Positions 3,610 to 6,570 of a stretch of DNA of 6,570 nt are shown piece after piece. Each line of letters begins with the position of its first letter. Positions within the stretch are counted from its first letter, which is position 1. Both the position numbers and the translations under genes were made by a program. The stretch comes from a bacterium (GTDB lineage Bacteria; Patescibacteriota; CPR2; UBA1875; JAJYID01). The stretch is from contig JAKANV010000038.1 of NCBI GenBank assembly GCA_021823605.1, positions 1 through 6,570 on the forward strand, written 5' to 3'. The notes beneath the pieces are model-generated. The model did not search any database. It worked only from the letters and a program-made list of their open reading frames with translations, and was not told where the DNA came from.

Positions 3610-5975
3610 GAATACCGATTAGCTGGCTAAAAGAATATGTCGATGTAAAAATCTCGGCGAAGGAGTTGTCGGACAAGTTAACGATGTCCGGGACGGAAAA
3701 TGAAATCCTGCAAGCGGAGAAAGGAAGCTTTGAAGGATTTGTAGTTGGTGAAATACTAGAGATTACAAAGCATCCAAATGCCGACAAACTCCAGGTAACA
3801 AAAACTTCTGTTGGCAAAGAGTCTCTACAGATAGTTTGCGGTGCGCCGAATATAGAAGTCGGGCAAAAGGTTCCAGTTGCGTTAATCGGCACCCAAATTG
3901 GAGAATTTGAAATAAAAGAAGCTGATCTGCGCGGGGTCAAAAGTTTTGGTATGCTTTGTTCGGAAGCTGAACTTGGGATATCGGACGACCATTCAGGTAT
4001 TATGATACTAGACCCACGATCTAAGGTTGGCGATAAACTTTCAAATGCTCTAAACACTGGTGATACTGTTTTGGAAGCTGAGCTGACATCAAATCGTGGG
4101 GATTGTCTCTCAATGCTTGGGATTGCCGGGGATGTTTCGGTAATAACAGGGCAGAAGATGAAAATGCCGGTTATAAAAATTCAGGAAAGCAAAGAAAAAG
4201 CATCAGATTTACTCTCAGTCGAAATAAAAGACAAGAGTATTTGCAGAAGATATATAGGTCGTATCATAAAAAATGTAAAAATCGGACCTTCGCCAAAATG
4301 GATGCAGGATAGACTGTCAGCTTCCGGGGTGCGCCCGATAAACAATGTAGTTGATGTGACAAACTATGTGATGCTCGAAATGGGTCAGCCTCTTCATGCA
4401 TTTGACGCGGACAAAATTGCTAATGGGAAAATCATTGTTAGGAGTGCAAGTAATGGTGAGAAAATTAAAACACTAGATGGTGTTATCCGAGAACTTAATA
4501 AAAATGATTTGGTTATAGCTGATAATAAAGAGGCAGTGGCAGTTGCTGGTGTCATGGGTGGTGCAAGTAGTGAAGTAACAGACAAGACGAAGACGATAGT
4601 TTTGGAATCAGCGAACTTTGATCCGGCGCAAGTGAGGAAAACAGCCCTGAGATTAGCTCTCCGGTCAGAAAGTTCAACACGATTTGAGAAGGGCTTGCCA
4701 CTTATATTAGCTGAGCAAGCAGTTAACCGAGCAGCATCTTTGCTTAACGAAGTTGCGGGTGGTGAAGTATTATCAGGTATGGTCGATGTAGGTGAGAAAA
4801 AAGATAAAGACAGAAAAATAACTTTGAAATTCGCTCAGGTAAAGTTATTCCTTGGGGAAGATATTCCCGCAAACAAGGCAGTTACAATCCTAAAGGCTTT
4901 AGGATTCAAGGTGTTAAGCAAAAATAAAGAGGGGGCAGAATTCTTAGTCCCTTATTGGCGTCTTGATGTATCAATCGAGGAAGATTTGCTTGAGGAAATT
5001 GCCCGTATTTATGGTTATGCGAATATACCAAGCACTCTACCGGAGGGAAAGCTTCCGTTATATGAAAAGAATAGGAAAATTGAAATTTCAAAGAAAGTAA
5101 GAGGGGTTTTAACGGCGCTTGGATTTTTTGAGGTTTACTCATACTCATTTACCAGTAAGGAAAGGGCGGGACTTTATAGAAGTAATGTTGATTTAGTTCA
5201 TATTTCAAATCCTTTGAGCCAGGAACAAGAATATATGAGGGCTGATTTGGTCGGTTCATTTATGGATATAGTCTCCAAAAATAAAGAGTATTCGGCGGAA
5301 ATAAAGGTTTATGAAATAGCCTCGATCTATAACTCTAAGACCGAAGTGACAAAACTAAGCGGTTTAATTTCAACTAAGACCAGTGGGGATATGAGGGGTA
5401 GGGGCGAAATTATCCATAATGCAATCGGTGCTGTTAACCAATTATTCAAAAGTTTAGGTGTCAAAAAAGTGGATATTGAGTTTTCGCAAGGAAATGATAT
5501 TTTCTCTCAGATTGGACAAATCAAAGTACAGGGAAAAGATATAGGCTGGATTGGTTTTATCATTGAAGGAGACAGAAAAATTACCGCGAAAAGTAGAGAT
5601 AATGCATTTTTTGAGCTGGATATTGTTGCTTTGAACGATGTAACACAACCGAAAAAGTTTCATAATATTTCAAAGTTTCCTAGCTCGGCAAGAGATTTGA
5701 CCTTTATTTTTGATGAAGCGGTGATTGTTGCAGAAATTAAGAAAGTAATATCATCTGTATTGTCAGGGATTAGATTACAGACGCAGATTCTTGACAATAT
5801 TTATCGGGGTAAGGGTTTGCCCGAAGGCAAAAAGAGCGTTTCAATTAGATTTACATATCAGTCAGATAAGCGTACACTAACTGACAAAGAGGTGGACGAT
5901 GATCAAGCCGCAATTATTAAAAAAATTAAGGATGTTCTGGGAGGGACTTTGAGAGGTGGAAGAGAAAAAGAGTAG
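3606..5975 (+). CDS. pheT: phenylalanine-tRNA ligase beta subunit, 789 residues
   Basis: PheT pairs with PheS, recognises tRNA-Phe and hydrolyses mischarged Tyr-tRNA-Phe. Domains in order: an N-terminal core piece (1-40), an EMAP-II/OB-type tRNA-binding domain (about 44-155, with GFVVGEI and HPNADKLQV), and the B3/B4 editing domain (about 210-385). Then come B5 (about 400-480, with RLDVSIEEDLLEEIARIYGY), the synthetase-like core (about 480-680) and the ferredoxin-fold anticodon-binding domain (about 685-788, with FPSSARDLTF and SDKRTLTD). Length matches the E. coli protein (795). Editing-site counterparts are visible as H264 in QPLHAFD and E334 in VLESANF; the E. coli Thr354/Ala356 pair appears here as S354/S356 in RSESSTRFEKG. 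The ATG overlaps the previous stop by four bases and has only a weak GAGAG ahead, so coupled translation is likely. The 3' end overlaps the next gene by 20 bases. Confidence 0.97.
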   Translation: MRIPISWLKEYVDVKISAKELSDKLTMSGTENEILQAEKGSFEGFVVGEILEITKHPNADKLQVTKTSVGKESLQIVCGAPNIEVGQKVPVALIGTQIGEFEIKEADLRGVKSFGMLCSEAELGISDDHSGIMILDPRSKVGDKLSNALNTGDTVLEAELTSNRGDCLSMLGIAGDVSVITGQKMKMPVIKIQESKEKASDLLSVEIKDKSICRRYIGRIIKNVKIGPSPKWMQDRLSASGVRPINNVVDVTNYVMLEMGQPLHAFDADKIANGKIIVRSASNGEKIKTLDGVIRELNKNDLVIADNKEAVAVAGVMGGASSEVTDKTKTIVLESANFDPAQVRKTALRLALRSESSTRFEKGLPLILAEQAVNRAASLLNEVAGGEVLSGMVDVGEKKDKDRKITLKFAQVKLFLGEDIPANKAVTILKALGFKVLSKNKEGAEFLVPYWRLDVSIEEDLLEEIARIYGYANIPSTLPEGKLPLYEKNRKIEISKKVRGVLTALGFFEVYSYSFTSKERAGLYRSNVDLVHISNPLSQEQEYMRADLVGSFMDIVSKNKEYSAEIKVYEIASIYNSKTEVTKLSGLISTKTSGDMRGRGEIIHNAIGAVNQLFKSLGVKKVDIEFSQGNDIFSQIGQIKVQGKDIGWIGFIIEGDRKITAKSRDNAFFELDIVALNDVTQPKKFHNISKFPSSARDLTFIFDEAVIVAEIKKVISSVLSGIRLQTQILDNIYRGKGLPEGKKSVSIRFTYQSDKRTLTDKEVDDDQAAIIKKIKDVLGGTLRGGREKE
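5939..5945 (+). promoter_or_regulatory. ribosome binding site inside pheT that sets the next start
   Basis: GGGAGGG lies ten bases before the GTG at 5956, within the last codons of pheT. No ATG occurs in that frame in the early part of the gene, and a TGA at 5950-5952 closes it upstream, so this site and GTG together define the start. Confidence 0.65.
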
Positions 5976-6570
5976 TTTTGTAGATTCTATAACGCAAAGA
6001 AAGCCTTTCCGCTTTGGCAGAGAAAAGGCTGCCCCTGATGCTCCGAAAAAACAAGAAAAGCCCAAGCCGGCGGCAAGCAAGGCAAAAGAGGGTGTCGTTG
6101 CAAAAGAACACAAAAAATTCAAATTCATCAAGTTTAAAAAACCAAGACTTTTTACCATTCAGGGCGTTATAGTAATTTTGCTTCTTTTGCCGATTCTTCT
6201 TTTCGGAGTGGCTTCTTATTATTACGAATATCATAATCAGGACAGAATCTTTAGTGGAGTTAGGGCTTTTGGTATAGACCTGGGAGGAACGACAAAAGAT
6301 CAGGCCACAAAAGTGATTGCATCTAAAGTCGATGGATATAAACTGACAATCGAGGGTGAAAATCAGAAATTTGAGGCCACCGACAAAGATTTGGGTATTA
6401 CATATGATAAAGCAAAAATTTTAGATGACGCCTACTCATATGGTCGGGATGACAGTGTTTTGAATAATTTCTTTAACCGTACTAAGAGATTCCTAGCCAA
6501 ATATCAAATCAGTATAGCCGGGAAAGCATATGCTTTCAAAAAACATGATGTTAGGCTTCCATATACGGTA
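5956..6570 (+). CDS. VanW/peptidoglycan-binding-like membrane protein, 3' end cut off
   Basis: The first 205 residues are present; the frame runs open through the window end. A Lys/Ala/Pro-rich cytoplasmic tail (about 1-64) leads into one transmembrane helix (about 66-88, IQGVIVILLLLPILLFGVA), so the rest should be outside the membrane. The external part begins with IFSGVRAFGIDLGGTTKDQATKVI (about 98-120). This is the opening typical of the putative peptidoglycan-binding domain (PG_binding_4 type) that precedes VanW or L,D-transpeptidase domains. Support continues in FEATDKDLGITYDKAKILDDAY. A cell-envelope role is inferred from the family; the domain that would decide between VanW and transpeptidase lies past the window end. 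The GTG start overlaps pheT by 20 bases and has a strong ribosome binding site. Reverse-strand open frames here are shadows. Confidence 0.8.
   Translation, partial: MEEKKSSFVDSITQRKPFRFGREKAAPDAPKKQEKPKPAASKAKEGVVAKEHKKFKFIKFKKPRLFTIQGVIVILLLLPILLFGVASYYYEYHNQDRIFSGVRAFGIDLGGTTKDQATKVIASKVDGYKLTIEGENQKFEATDKDLGITYDKAKILDDAYSYGRDDSVLNNFFNRTKRFLAKYQISIAGKAYAFKKHDVRLPYTV

Noticed and set aside
3593..4057. Reverse-strand 154-residue open frame over the start of pheT
   Set aside because: It is antisense to the well-supported tRNA-binding domain of PheT, with Ser/Ile/Pro-rich content and no recognisable motif.
464..5952. Possible recoding of TGA as glycine, known in some candidate phyla
   Set aside because: TGA ends at least two supported frames at sensible places (464 and 3609), and no supported gene contains an internal TGA.
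5877..6234. Reverse-strand open frames over the pheT end and the VanW-type gene
   Set aside because: They are antisense to clear coding sequence, Phe/Ser-rich from complementing Lys-rich codons, and resemble no known family.

Overview
The window looks like part of a small, moderately AT-rich bacterial genome, most likely a Candidate Phyla Radiation (Patescibacteria) member. This rests on gene style: a short membrane-anchored RmuC, a small four-helix membrane protein directly upstream of pheS, and a VanW-type cell-surface protein directly downstream of pheT. Intergenic spaces are tight, and many stop and start codons overlap. TGA ends several frames and tryptophans are TGG, so the standard bacterial code applies. 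No phylogenetic test was possible, so the lineage is an inference.

Left part (1-570): three frames are still open at the 5' edge and no upstream gene can be named. A 15-pair hairpin at 20-53 precedes two short genes missed by ordinary length cut-offs. These are a 62-residue zinc-ribbon-like protein (102-290) and a 45-residue very basic protein (327-464). A rho-independent terminator (497-523) closes this unit.

Middle (536-1925): an RmuC family protein (571-1557) appears to start almost at its own transcription start, so its mRNA may be leaderless. It is followed by a 44-residue four-cysteine protein (1583-1717) with an excellent ribosome binding site. The next 208 bases hold no convincing gene but are dense with signals: a near-consensus promoter P1, a 17-pair hairpin with a CCCCC loop and a T-rich tail, and a second promoter P2. 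P1 plus the hairpin look like a unit for a short RNA or a leader/attenuator. This is the most interesting stretch of the window.

Right part (1926-6570): one tightly coupled operon on the + strand. The order is a four-helix membrane protein, pheS, an unrecognised 106-residue acidic protein, pheT, and the start of a VanW/peptidoglycan-binding membrane protein cut by the window end. The junctions overlap by 1, 1, 4 and 20 bases. PheS and PheT together form phenylalanyl-tRNA synthetase (alpha2 beta2), which charges tRNA-Phe. The flanking membrane proteins are probably joined to it for genome economy, not a shared pathway. All genes are on the + strand. I saw no tRNA or rRNA gene, mobile element or CRISPR array.
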